Shown: positions 32,223-39,028 of the stretch, piece after piece
Layout: each line of letters begins with the position of its first letter
How positions within the stretch are numbered: the first letter of the stretch is position 1
DNA from: Actinomycetota bacterium
GTDB lineage: Bacteria; Actinomycetota; Actinomycetes; Actinomycetales; Dermatophilaceae
Reading direction: 5' to 3'
DNA: 64,000 bases
Assembly (NCBI GenBank): GCA_020160805.1
Contig: JAIUPO010000019.1
Location: 1-64,000 of the forward strand
Program-made: the position numbers and the translations under genes
The notes under the pieces: generated by a model
Told to the model about the DNA's origin: nothing
The model's database searches: none
Seen by the model: only the letters and a program-made list of their open reading frames with translations

Positions 32223-32477
32223 CTAGCGACCTTCGCCCAGCGATCGCCGTTCCGGGATCTCGATGCCGTGCGGGTGCTTGGCCCGCCACTCGTTGACGTC
32301 GGTTTGCAGGTAGCGGATCGTCGAGCCGATTGTGAAGTACGCGGGACCTTGGCCGGCGTCCCGGAGCCGTTTGAGGTTGCCGCGGCTGATGCGCAGCGCG
32401 GCGCTGACTTCATCCGGGATCAGGAACAGTTCGGTTGCCGGCGGCTCTTCGAGCACGCTCGGCTGCAGGTTCGTCAT
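32223..32477 (-). CDS. Excisionase-like helix-turn-helix protein
   Basis: The 84-residue protein has an AlpA/excisionase-type winged helix: F-L-I-P-D-E-V-S-A-A-L-R-I-S-R-G-N-L-K-R-L-R-D-A-G, then G-P-A-Y-F-T-I-G-S-T-I-R-Y. This protein type binds specific DNA as a recombination directionality factor or regulator. No integrase is seen in the window. Its ATG overlaps the stop of the 70-residue gene by 4 bp, making it the last gene of a three-gene minus-strand operon convergent with the Fic operon. Confidence 0.78.
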   Translation of the reverse strand: MTNLQPSVLEEPPATELFLIPDEVSAALRISRGNLKRLRDAGQGPAYFTIGSTIRYLQTDVNEWRAKHPHGIEIPERRSLGEGR

Positions 32478-32686
32478 TGTTGGATTTCCTCTCGCTCGAG
32501 CGTGTCGACGATCATCACGTAATCGCCGTTCGGGATGGCAACCGTTGTGCACACCCGGTAGCCGGAATGGCCGTGTGCTCTCAGGTCCTTGTCGCGGGCA
32601 GCGAGCTTGGCCATTCGCCGCCCGGCCTCGTCGTCCCCGGTGGGGACGTTCGTCGTGAGCGTCGTCACGTCGACCAGGACTCTCAT
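32474..32686 (-). CDS. Hypothetical protein, 70 residues, middle gene of a small operon
   Basis: The protein starts with strand-like M-R-V-L-V-D-V-T-T-L-T-T-N-V-P-T-G and continues D-D-E-A-G-R-R-M-A-K-L-A-A-R-D-K-D, then C-T-T-V-A-I-P-N-G-D-Y-V-M-I-V-D-T-L. A small alpha/beta fold is likely. The family is not recognised. The ATG overlaps the stop of the 31-residue ORF upstream (ATGA), and its stop overlaps the Xis-like gene start by 4 bp, so all three are coupled. It lies between the Fic module and the oriT-like region. Confidence 0.6.
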   Translation of the reverse strand: MRVLVDVTTLTTNVPTGDDEAGRRMAKLAARDKDLRAHGHSGYRVCTTVAIPNGDYVMIVDTLEREEIQQ

Positions 32687-32778
32687 TGGCAGCTGTCGCA
32701 TTGCAGTTCGTCCATGGGGTCGACGGGCACTTCGTATTCGCCCACGGTCGCCGAGTCCAACGTTCGGTTCCTGTCCAT
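32683..32778 (-). CDS. 31-residue Cys-containing microprotein
   Basis: The ORF encodes an acidic peptide ending D-E-L-Q-C-D-S-C-Q, with a C-x-x-C pair that could bind metal. A GAGAGAGGGG ribosome-binding stretch lies before the ATG. Its TGA overlaps the next ATG. Translational coupling and the repeated leader upstream support a real gene. No homologue is known to me. Confidence 0.5.
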   Translation of the reverse strand: MDRNRTLDSATVGEYEVPVDPMDELQCDSCQ

Positions 32779-33060
32779 CACAGACCCCTCTCTCACATCT
32801 CCCATTGCCTTTCGGCACACGCCGAAAACAGCGCCAGGAGTCGAGCGTCAAGGGACCGTGGAATACCGGAGCGCAGCGAGGATATGCCGCGAAAGCCCTT
32901 GATGGTCGGGGAGTGGTGCGTACCCTTCCCGGTGCGAAAGGCAACGGAGTTGCCGTGCCGGCGCAGCCGGCCAACAACATCGCGGAGCTTTGCTCCGGCT
33001 CTCTGGGCTTTTCGATCCGAGGACACTGCTGCGCACTGTCTGGATGGCGTTCCAAACGGA
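32779..33060 (-). promoter_or_regulatory. Leader region D, inverted partial copy of the repeated element
   Basis: On the minus strand this stretch carries GTGTGCCGAAAGGCA (about 32818-32804), the same hairpin as in leaders A-C, ahead of the small operon start at 32778. It also carries CTTTCGCGGCATATCCTCGC followed by CCGGTATTCCACGG (about 32898-32861), the segment seen in leader B. Other GC-rich hairpins (GCCGGC...) lie at 32955-32972. It links the small operon to the ssb/parB-like/LPD29 set. No gene is seen on either strand. Confidence 0.6.
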
Positions 33061-33065
33061 GCAAG

Positions 33066-33165
33066 CTATAAGTTTATGTTCCATAAACCGGCTTGGAGGC
33101 TAGACGCGGGGCGTCCTGCCTCGGCATACTTGTCGTATGACGCCCCGCCAGGAGGCGGGGTCGCT
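33066..33165. other. Candidate oriT: cluster of nested inverted repeats upstream of mobC
   Basis: Four perfect inverted repeats fall within about 90 bp: GTTTATG-TTC-CATAAAC (33072-33088); GCGGGGCGTC (33106-33115) with GACGCCCCGC (33139-33148); CATAC-TTGTC-GTATG (33125-33139) nested inside it; and CCCCGCC-AGGA-GGCGGGG (33143-33160), which competes with the second. They end 30 bp before mobC. Nested or competing hairpins next to MobC and relaxase genes are the usual sign of a transfer origin. The nick site cannot be named. Confidence 0.65.
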
Positions 33166-33189
33166 GCGCTGGGCCAGGGGGGAGGGACC

Positions 33190-33588
33190 GTGACTGAGAG
33201 CCATGATCGCGGTGTCTTCGGTCGCCGCCGGCGTGCGAATGCGACGCCGGGGGAGAAGCGCTCGAAGCGCTACCCGGTGACCGTGACGCCGGCCGAGGCG
33301 GCCGAGCTCGAGGCGAAGGCTGCGGCCGCTGGCATGAGCGTGCCGCGGCTGCTGCACGAGTCCGCGAAGAGCGCGCACGTCGAGACGAGCACCGAGCGGA
33401 AGGCGGCGATCGCGGAGCTGTTCAGCGTCCGTCGCGAGGTCGCCGGCATTGCCACGAACCTGAACCAGCTGGCCCGGTACGCGAACACGGAGGGAACCTT
33501 CCCGGCCGAGGCCGAGGCGGTCACTGCCGAGTTCCGTGCACTGTTCCCGAGGGTCACCGCGGCGGTTGATCGGCTGGCCGACTCGTGA
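33190..33588 (+). CDS. mobC: MobC-family relaxosome accessory protein
   Basis: From GTG 33190 (ribosome-binding GGGGGGAGGG) the 132-residue basic protein shows K-R-Y-P-V-T-V-T-P-A-E-A-A-E-L-E-A-K-A-A-A-A-G-M-S-V-P-R-L-L (ribbon-helix-helix) and E-V-A-G-I-A-T-N-L-N-Q-L-A-R-Y-A-N, the MobC domain core. MobC opens or bends oriT to help the relaxase nick. The candidate oriT lies immediately upstream and the relaxase gene overlaps its stop by 1 bp. Longer upstream frames read through the oriT repeats and are rejected. Confidence 0.88.
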   Translation: MTESHDRGVFGRRRRANATPGEKRSKRYPVTVTPAEAAELEAKAAAAGMSVPRLLHESAKSAHVETSTERKAAIAELFSVRREVAGIATNLNQLARYANTEGTFPAEAEAVTAEFRALFPRVTAAVDRLADS

Positions 33589-35168
33589 TGCCGAACGTGA
33601 CGCGAGGCGACCGCATGGGCGGTCTGCTGAGCTACCTCGCGGGGGAGGGGCGCTCGAACGAGCACACCGAGCCGCACCTGGTGAACGGCGACTCTGCGAC
33701 GTTCACCTTCTTCGGTGATAGCGAGCTTGCACCGTCAACGGCGTTGGCGATCGCCAAGCACCTCGACGAGCCCCGGACGGCGTTCGGGGTCGAGGTCAAC
33801 GGCGGCCACGTCTGGCACGCCAGCCTCAGCCTCCGTGCTGAGGAGGGGCAGCTGACCGACGAGCACTGGGCGACGATCGCGGAGCAGTTCGTCGACCGGA
33901 TGGGATTCACGGAAGGCTCCGGCAAGGCCGGCTGCCGGTGGGTGGCCGTTCGGCACGGCCTGTCGAAGGCCGGCAACGACCACATCCACATCGCGGTCAA
34001 CCTGGTGCGCGAGGACGGCACGAAGGCGTCGATCCATCACGACTACTCGCGGGCTCAGTCGATCGCCCGCGAGCTGGAGCAGGAGCACGGACTGCAGCTG
34101 CTCGAGTCGCGCGGGTCGGACATGGCCATGCGCGGGGAGCGACCAGGGGAGCGGGAGATAGCGAACCGCCGCGGCGATGACACGTTGGCGTCCGTGCGCC
34201 TCGAGCGGAGCGTGCGAGCGGCCGCTGCAGCCTCACTCGACGAGGGCGAGTTCGTGCGCCGGCTGCACCAGGCCGGCGTGCTCGTGCGGCCACGCTTCGC
34301 CGCCGATCGCGACGATGTTGTGGCCGGCTACTCCGTCGCGCTTCGACCCGGGAACCGGGACGAGACGATTGTCTGGCATGGGGGAGGGCGACTCGCCCGT
34401 GACCTGACCTTGCCGCGGCTTCGGGACGGCTGGCCGGACACCCCACAGGCGGCGCAGGCCGGCGTCGACGAGTGGCGAGCGACCTGGCGAAACCCGATGC
34501 GGTACACGCCGGTCGCCCCCGGCCGGGAGCAGCACGAGCCCGGCCCCGAGTTGTGGCGCGAGTACACCGACCAGGTGACGCAGTTGCGCGACCAGCTCAG
34601 CGCCGTGGACCCGACCGACCGTGCGACGTGGGCGCGGGTGGCTCGCGAAACCAGCGGCGCGTTCGCCGCATGGTCGCAGCGTGTCGAGGCGACACCCGGC
34701 CCCCTGGCGGATGCTTCGCGGACGCTCGCCCGCACGGCTCAGATCCGAGCCCGCGACGTGCGGCCGAAGAACACGGCCGGCCCTCGCTCGATCGCCGGCG
34801 CGGCGAACCTCCTGGCCATGGCGACCACCCATGGCCAGGGCACGCAGGCTGAGGCCATGCTGTTCCGTCAGCTGATGCGCACAGCGCAGGCGATCTACTC
34901 CATGCACCAAGCCGTCGACGAGTCACGACGTGCGGCGGAGATCCGCAACGCGCTCGGCGCGCGACTGGATGCCGTGCGAGCCCGGATGCCCGAACTCGCG
35001 GGGTTTGCTACAGGCGAGGTCGCGGCGGAAAGTCCGATGACCGAGAGGCTGCGCCAGGCCACCGGAGGGCAGGCGCCGGCACGACCGGCAGCCAGCCCAC
35101 TCCCGACGCCGCTCACGTCGCGGCCCCAGGTACCGACTACGCCGCCCGATCGCGGCGCCGAGAGATAG
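33588..35168 (+). CDS. MOBP-type relaxase (MobA/VirD2 family)
   Basis: The 526-residue relaxase carries its catalytic domain in residues 1-190. L-L-S-Y-L-A-G-E-G-R near the start may hold the active Tyr. H-V-W-H-A-S-L-S-L follows, then the metal-binding motif N-D-H-I-H-I-A-V-N-L-V (about 127-137) with two His. The C-terminal two thirds are helical and Pro/Arg-rich at the end, with no helicase or primase signature. It nicks oriT and is carried as a protein-DNA complex through the VirD4-like coupling protein. It overlaps mobC by 1 bp (TGATG). Confidence 0.88.
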   Translation: MPNVTRGDRMGGLLSYLAGEGRSNEHTEPHLVNGDSATFTFFGDSELAPSTALAIAKHLDEPRTAFGVEVNGGHVWHASLSLRAEEGQLTDEHWATIAEQFVDRMGFTEGSGKAGCRWVAVRHGLSKAGNDHIHIAVNLVREDGTKASIHHDYSRAQSIARELEQEHGLQLLESRGSDMAMRGERPGEREIANRRGDDTLASVRLERSVRAAAAASLDEGEFVRRLHQAGVLVRPRFAADRDDVVAGYSVALRPGNRDETIVWHGGGRLARDLTLPRLRDGWPDTPQAAQAGVDEWRATWRNPMRYTPVAPGREQHEPGPELWREYTDQVTQLRDQLSAVDPTDRATWARVARETSGAFAAWSQRVEATPGPLADASRTLARTAQIRARDVRPKNTAGPRSIAGAANLLAMATTHGQGTQAEAMLFRQLMRTAQAIYSMHQAVDESRRAAEIRNALGARLDAVRARMPELAGFATGEVAAESPMTERLRQATGGQAPARPAASPLPTPLTSRPQVPTTPPDRGAER

Positions 35169-35177
35169 GGGAGAGCC

Positions 35178-35981
35178 ATGGCAGAACTGCAGGCCGATGG
35201 AGTGTTGGAAGAGGCCGAGGGGAACATCCGCCAGCAGCTCATGGCTGCGGCGCAGCTGGCCCGCTCAGCGGTCCAGGCGCGACAGGACGCCGCCCAGCGG
35301 GCGACGCGGCGGGACCTCGAGGAAGCACGTCAGCTGCAGGCGCAGCTCGACGCGCAGAGGGTCGCCGCCCGGGCCGAGCTTGCCCCCGTGCACAATGCGT
35401 CGTGGTGGGATCAGGCGCAGACGCGCGACGTCGCCCGCGCCTATGAGACAGCCGTCACGTTCCGCGACGAAGACCAGGCCGCCCGCGACGCCGAGGCTCG
35501 CATTCGCCAAGAGCTGCGCGACCGGTACGACGTCGAGGTGTTGGAGACGGGTGCCGATCCCGCCGTGGTGCGCGCCACGCTCGTCGACCGCGACACCGAG
35601 CGGGCCGAGCGCGACGCGCGCGAAGCGCAGGCACGCGACGACCAGGACCTCGCCGCGGGCCTCGTGGTCGGCGCCGAAGTGCTCGAAGCTCCCGCGGATC
35701 TCGTCGACGCGGAGGAAGCGCAGGACCTCCGCGACCTCGCCGCCGACGTCGACCACGACGCGGAGTTGTCGTGGGACTCGGCCGAGCGGCGCGAGCTGCA
35801 CGTCGAGGGCATCAAGGCCGGCCCCGACCAGGCCGCCGCCGCGACCGCATGGAAGCAGGCCGACGTCGACCAGGCGCGCCACCCGCGCGAGGCCGTGCAG
35901 GGTAGCCGCAAGGGCAAGTCGCCGCGTACCCGAGTTCCCGCGTCGACGCCGGATCGCCAGATCGGCCGCGACGGCCGATGA
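35178..35981 (+). CDS. Coiled-coil mobilisation-region protein
   Basis: The 267-residue protein is almost entirely charged and helical: repeated A-R-x-D, Q-L-x-A-Q-L and D-A-E-A-R-I-R-Q-E-L stretches give a long coiled coil (about 15-200), and the tail is basic (S-R-K-G-K-S-P-R-T-R). There is no membrane segment or known domain. It starts 9 bp after the relaxase with a GGGAGAG site, and its stop overlaps the GIY-YIG gene by 4 bp. A relaxosome scaffold is a reasonable guess from position only. Confidence 0.65.
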   Translation: MAELQADGVLEEAEGNIRQQLMAAAQLARSAVQARQDAAQRATRRDLEEARQLQAQLDAQRVAARAELAPVHNASWWDQAQTRDVARAYETAVTFRDEDQAARDAEARIRQELRDRYDVEVLETGADPAVVRATLVDRDTERAERDAREAQARDDQDLAAGLVVGAEVLEAPADLVDAEEAQDLRDLAADVDHDAELSWDSAERRELHVEGIKAGPDQAAAATAWKQADVDQARHPREAVQGSRKGKSPRTRVPASTPDRQIGRDGR

Positions 35982-36418
35982 CGTCTGCCGGCGGTCCGCC
36001 GACCGCGGGGGAGTGGGGCGCCCTCCTGTCGGCGCCCACGATCCCCGTCCGCGAGCTCGCGCGTGCGCAGGTGCCCGACGAGCCCGGCGTGTACCTATGG
36101 CGGCATCAGGGTCGGGCCGTCTATGTCGGCATGGCTACGAGCCTGCGCGGCCGCGCATGGAGCAAGCACCTGGGACGCGGGCTCAGCGTCGCCGGATCGT
36201 CGCTGCGACGAAACGTCTGCGAGCTGCTGTTCGGGATCCCGCCGAGCGTGACCAGAAACCCGAACCAGCAGAAGGTGACCGCTGAGCAAGCGGCGGCGAT
36301 CCACGACTGGCTGCGCAGCTGCAACCTGTCGTGGCAGGAGTGCTCGACGGTCGACGCGGCCGACCAGCTCGAGCGACGGCTGCGGCGCGAGTTCATGCCG
36401 CCGCTCAACCGCCTCTAG
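35978..36418 (+). CDS. GIY-YIG nuclease-family protein
   Basis: The 146-residue protein has a GIY-YIG domain: P-G-V-Y-L-W-R-H-Q-G-R-A-V-Y-V-G-M-A (about 33-50) supplies the G-V-Y and Y-V-G halves, followed by R-G-R and a late catalytic Glu (Q-L-E-R-R-L-R-R-E-F), then P-P-L-N-R-L. Such small proteins may be homing-type or repair nucleases. It is the last gene of the mobilisation operon, overlapping the coiled-coil gene by 4 bp, so a role in processing transferred DNA is possible. Confidence 0.82.
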   Translation: MTSAGGPPTAGEWGALLSAPTIPVRELARAQVPDEPGVYLWRHQGRAVYVGMATSLRGRAWSKHLGRGLSVAGSSLRRNVCELLFGIPPSVTRNPNQQKVTAEQAAAIHDWLRSCNLSWQECSTVDAADQLERRLRREFMPPLNRL

Positions 36419-36548
36419 CCTTCAGTTCCGGTTGAGCCCATGGGATGATTCCATCGCCACCGGTAGCACAGGGCACCGCGTGCCGCGGCAGTCAAGTCAG
36501 GCCATACGGATTCTCACCAGAGCCTCAACACAGGCTTACCTTGGGTTC

Positions 36549-36857
36549 ATGACATTAGAAGTGCTCCACATCGAGGACTGCCCGAATTGGCAGGAGGCGG
36601 GAGTCAGAGCGTCGAACGCACTCCTGGCTCTGGGCCGGCCCGACGTGGGCGTCGAATACCGGCTTGTGAGCACTCCCGATGATGCGGAGCTCACCGGATT
36701 CGCCGGCTCACCGACACTCACTCTTGCCGGTAAGGACATATTCGCCTCAGACGGTCGGACAGCCGACCTTGCCTGTCGTATCTATTTCACCCCGCACGGG
36801 CTTGCAGGGCTCCCGACGGAAGAGCAAATCGCCGAGGCGCTGCGGGCCAGGTTGTGA
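36549..36857 (+). CDS. Thioredoxin-fold small protein (mercury/metal-locus type)
   Basis: The 102-residue protein has the order L-E-V-L-H-I-E-D-C-P-N-W, helix, V-E-Y-R-L-V-S, G-F-A-G-S-P-T-L (cis-Pro) and L-A-C-R-I-Y, which fits a thioredoxin fold. Only one Cys remains in the usual C-x-x-C place (D-C-P-N-W), so classic disulfide exchange is unlikely. Relatives sit beside mercury and organometal resistance genes in actinobacteria. Start ATG 36549. It is followed closely by the rhodanese lipoprotein. Confidence 0.7.
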   Translation: MTLEVLHIEDCPNWQEAGVRASNALLALGRPDVGVEYRLVSTPDDAELTGFAGSPTLTLAGKDIFASDGRTADLACRIYFTPHGLAGLPTEEQIAEALRARL

Positions 36858-36961
36858 GCGACACAGAGAACAATGGATCCAGACGGATGGCCATAGTCGA
36901 TCACGACAAATTTGGACGGGCCCACTTGAGCAAAAGTTCTGATGTCAGGGAAGGTTCAGCA

Positions 36962-37441
36962 GTGAGAGATAGCGTCCATCTGACGTTCACGCGCCTCATT
37001 TCTGTCGGTGTCATTCTCCTAGCCTCGGCCATTTTGTTGACCGGATGTGGATCGGCACACTCACAATCAAGCGGCACGAGGCAGACCCCTGATGTGGTCC
37101 CCTCCGCACCCGCGACCACGAGTCGTTTGCTCCTTCCCACTCAGTTCGCGGCAGCGATGGCAGAGCCGGACCGGGTGACCATCAATGTTCATCTCCCATT
37201 CGCTGGCGAGATCTCCGCAACGGACCGAATGGTTCCCTACGATCAGATCGGCGAGGAAGCCAACGTGCTGCCAGCCGACCTGAACACGCCGCTGGCGATC
37301 TACTGCCGCACCGGCCGGATGAGCGCGATCGCCGGCCGGACCTTCACCGGTCTCGGATACACCAATGTCGTCGAATTAGAGGGCGGAATGGACGCATGGG
37401 TGAACTCCGGCCGACCGCTGTTGACCACACCCCCGGAGTAG
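36962..37441 (+). CDS. Rhodanese-domain lipoprotein
   Basis: The 159-residue protein (GTG 36962 after AGGGAAGG) has a signal with lipobox L-L-T-G-C at about residue 26. A rhodanese domain follows: M-V-P-Y-D-Q-I, then the active loop I-Y-C-R-T-G-R-M-S with the catalytic Cys, and L-E-G-G-M-D-A-W. It would transfer sulfur or sense thiols outside the membrane, anchored by lipid. The longer frame from 36854 adds a hydrophilic leader ahead of the signal and is not preferred. Confidence 0.82.
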   Translation: MRDSVHLTFTRLISVGVILLASAILLTGCGSAHSQSSGTRQTPDVVPSAPATTSRLLLPTQFAAAMAEPDRVTINVHLPFAGEISATDRMVPYDQIGEEANVLPADLNTPLAIYCRTGRMSAIAGRTFTGLGYTNVVELEGGMDAWVNSGRPLLTTPPE

Positions 37442-37898
37442 AGGACGTTTCGGGAGAGTCCTTGCTTTAGTGCCGGTTGCCGATCTCGACTACGGGGGCC
37501 GTGGCGCGATGGCCACGTGCATCCATGAGAGCGCTGTCGTGCAATCCACATTATCGCGCACGCCCGTGGCGCTGATCGACTCAAACGTGGACGAGCGGGC
37601 GATCGGGCGGCAGCGGTTTCTGCACCGGCGAGCCTATCGTTGCGCTCGATCAGCACCTTGAATTTCGGATCCTGCGCAGGTGCGAGATAGATCCTTCCCC
37701 CTAGAGTCCAGGCGATTCCGGCCCGCGAGGGTGTACTCATGTGCCCGACGAGCCCGGCGTCTATAACTCCTGCCGCTACCCAGCAGTGTCTGGACCTTGA
37801 ACTGGGCCGCGGGACTAATGGCCTTAGTGTCGGGCCGCGCGTTCGACGAAGCTGGAAGGGCAAGCGCAGATCGCGCCCGCACGGAGAGAGGCACCATC
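37442..37898. other. Gene-poor stretch of 457 bp
   Basis: No intact gene is supported on either strand. A minus-strand frame with G-R-I-Y-L-A-P-A-Q-D-P-K-F-K-V-L-I-E-R-N-D (around 37735-37640) looks coding in style and may be a relic, but no family is recognised. At 37741-37760 there is a 20-bp exact match to the start of the GIY-YIG core at 36071-36090. Confidence 0.4.
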
Positions 37899-38141
37899 AT
37901 GATGTGGGGATACGGATACAACGGGTGGGGATGGATGTTGCTCGTCGGCGCACTCGTCGCTATCGGGATCGTGGTCTTAATCGTTTTCTTGATCCGCAAC
38001 TCGACCGTTTCGGCGCGGCGGGTCGGTGCTGACAAGGGTACCCCCCGGCCGCGACAGATCCTTGATGAACGGTATGCGCGCGGTGAACTGACCACCGAGG
38101 AATATCACGAACGCATCGCCATTTTGGGCGGGAAGCAGTAG
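37899..38141 (+). CDS. SHOCT-domain small membrane protein
   Basis: The 80-residue protein starts M-M-W-G-Y-G-Y-N-G-W-G-W, has one membrane helix (residues 13-32) and ends with a SHOCT motif: I-L-D-E-R-Y-A-R-G-E-L-T-T-E-E-Y-H-E-R. Such proteins are common in copper and other metal-resistance loci and on actinobacterial plasmids, and their function is poorly known. A GGAGAGAGG ribosome-binding stretch precedes the ATG. Confidence 0.88.
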   Translation: MMWGYGYNGWGWMLLVGALVAIGIVVLIVFLIRNSTVSARRVGADKGTPRPRQILDERYARGELTTEEYHERIAILGGKQ

Positions 38142-38153
38142 CTGCCTCGAGCC

Positions 38154-38300
38154 TCAGAAACGGGTGAGGCGTTGCGAGGTCGGGGAGTTGCCAGTCTGCG
38201 GCAGTTGCGCTTCGCGGTGCGGCCCGTTCTTGGCTTGGTGCCCGGGCAGCGACGTGATGCCCACACAGATCAACCAGGCTAACCACGGAAAGATCCATAC
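38154..38300 (-). pseudogene. 3' remnant of a small membrane-protein gene
   Basis: A minus-strand frame reads S-L-V-W-I-F-P-W-L-A-W-L-I-C-V-G-I-T-S-L-P-G-H followed by a polar tail and stop. It looks like the last membrane helix and tail of a protein, but a stop codon and no start lie just upstream. Probably a relic; the family is not known. Confidence 0.3.
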
Positions 38301-38368
38301 GAGCGACGGCTAGAGTCCAGCCCGAGCCCGAGCCCGAGCATCACGATCCACAACAAAGAGGAAGACTC

Positions 38369-39028
38369 ATGAGCAAGGCGCCAGATGCCCCGATCGCGTC
38401 CGCGCAGGCGGCTTCCGTGCATTACATGGCCGACCAAGGCAGGATCGGGCTCTTGGGCTTGCTCGCTGTTCAGGCGATCATCGGCTACGAATGGCTTGTC
38501 TCGGGGCTCGCGAAGATCTTCGGCGACTTCGTCACTCAATTCGCGACAAACTTGCCGGACTCATCCCAAGGCGCCCCCGAGTGGTTCAAGGGAATCCTGA
38601 ATGTCGTAGTCGCTCCGGCACCAACTTTCTGGGCCGTCGTGATCATGCTCGGTGAGACCCTGATCGGCGTCGCACTCATCGGAACCGCGGGGCTCTGGGC
38701 GTGGCGGCTGAATCGGCTGCCCCGGGTCGCCCATATGCTCCTCGTGGCTGTTACAGCGCTAGCCGCGATTTCGGCAACCGTGCTCGCGATCACCCTCCAC
38801 GTGATGAACGGAGGGACTCACCCATGGATACTGCCCGCCAATGCCTTTGACGAGGGAGTCGATCTCGACAGCCTGCTTCCGGCCATCCAACTTGTTCTCT
38901 TCATCGTCAGCATTCGTTTACTGAGTCAGATGCGAAAGGGTGCGCCAGATGCGCACTCGATGATCGAAGGCACGAACGTTCGGGACATTGGCGGCGGCGT
39001 TGGAGCGCCGGCGCATCCATCTACATGA
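38369..39028 (+). CDS. DoxX-like membrane protein
   Basis: The 219-residue protein has four membrane helices (about 28-50, 86-112, 118-142 and 168-190). Y-E-W-L-V-S-G-L-A-K-I-F-G in the first helix region, P-T-F-W-A-V-V-I-M-L-G-E-T-L-I-G and A-M-like packing residues follow the DoxX/thiosulfate-quinone-oxidoreductase small-subunit pattern. Members often couple to redox or sulfur metabolism, in keeping with the rhodanese gene upstream. A hexamer repeat (GCCCGA, three to four units) lies 40 bp upstream. Its stop overlaps the GH65 gene start by 4 bp. Confidence 0.75.
   Translation: MSKAPDAPIASAQAASVHYMADQGRIGLLGLLAVQAIIGYEWLVSGLAKIFGDFVTQFATNLPDSSQGAPEWFKGILNVVVAPAPTFWAVVIMLGETLIGVALIGTAGLWAWRLNRLPRVAHMLLVAVTALAAISATVLAITLHVMNGGTHPWILPANAFDEGVDLDSLLPAIQLVLFIVSIRLLSQMRKGAPDAHSMIEGTNVRDIGGGVGAPAHPST

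Noticed and set aside
32223-32477. Integrated element (ICE) interpretation based on the Xis-like gene
   Set aside because: No integrase or attachment-site pair was found, and replication and partition genes are present, so a plasmid is the simpler reading. An integrase outside the window cannot be excluded.
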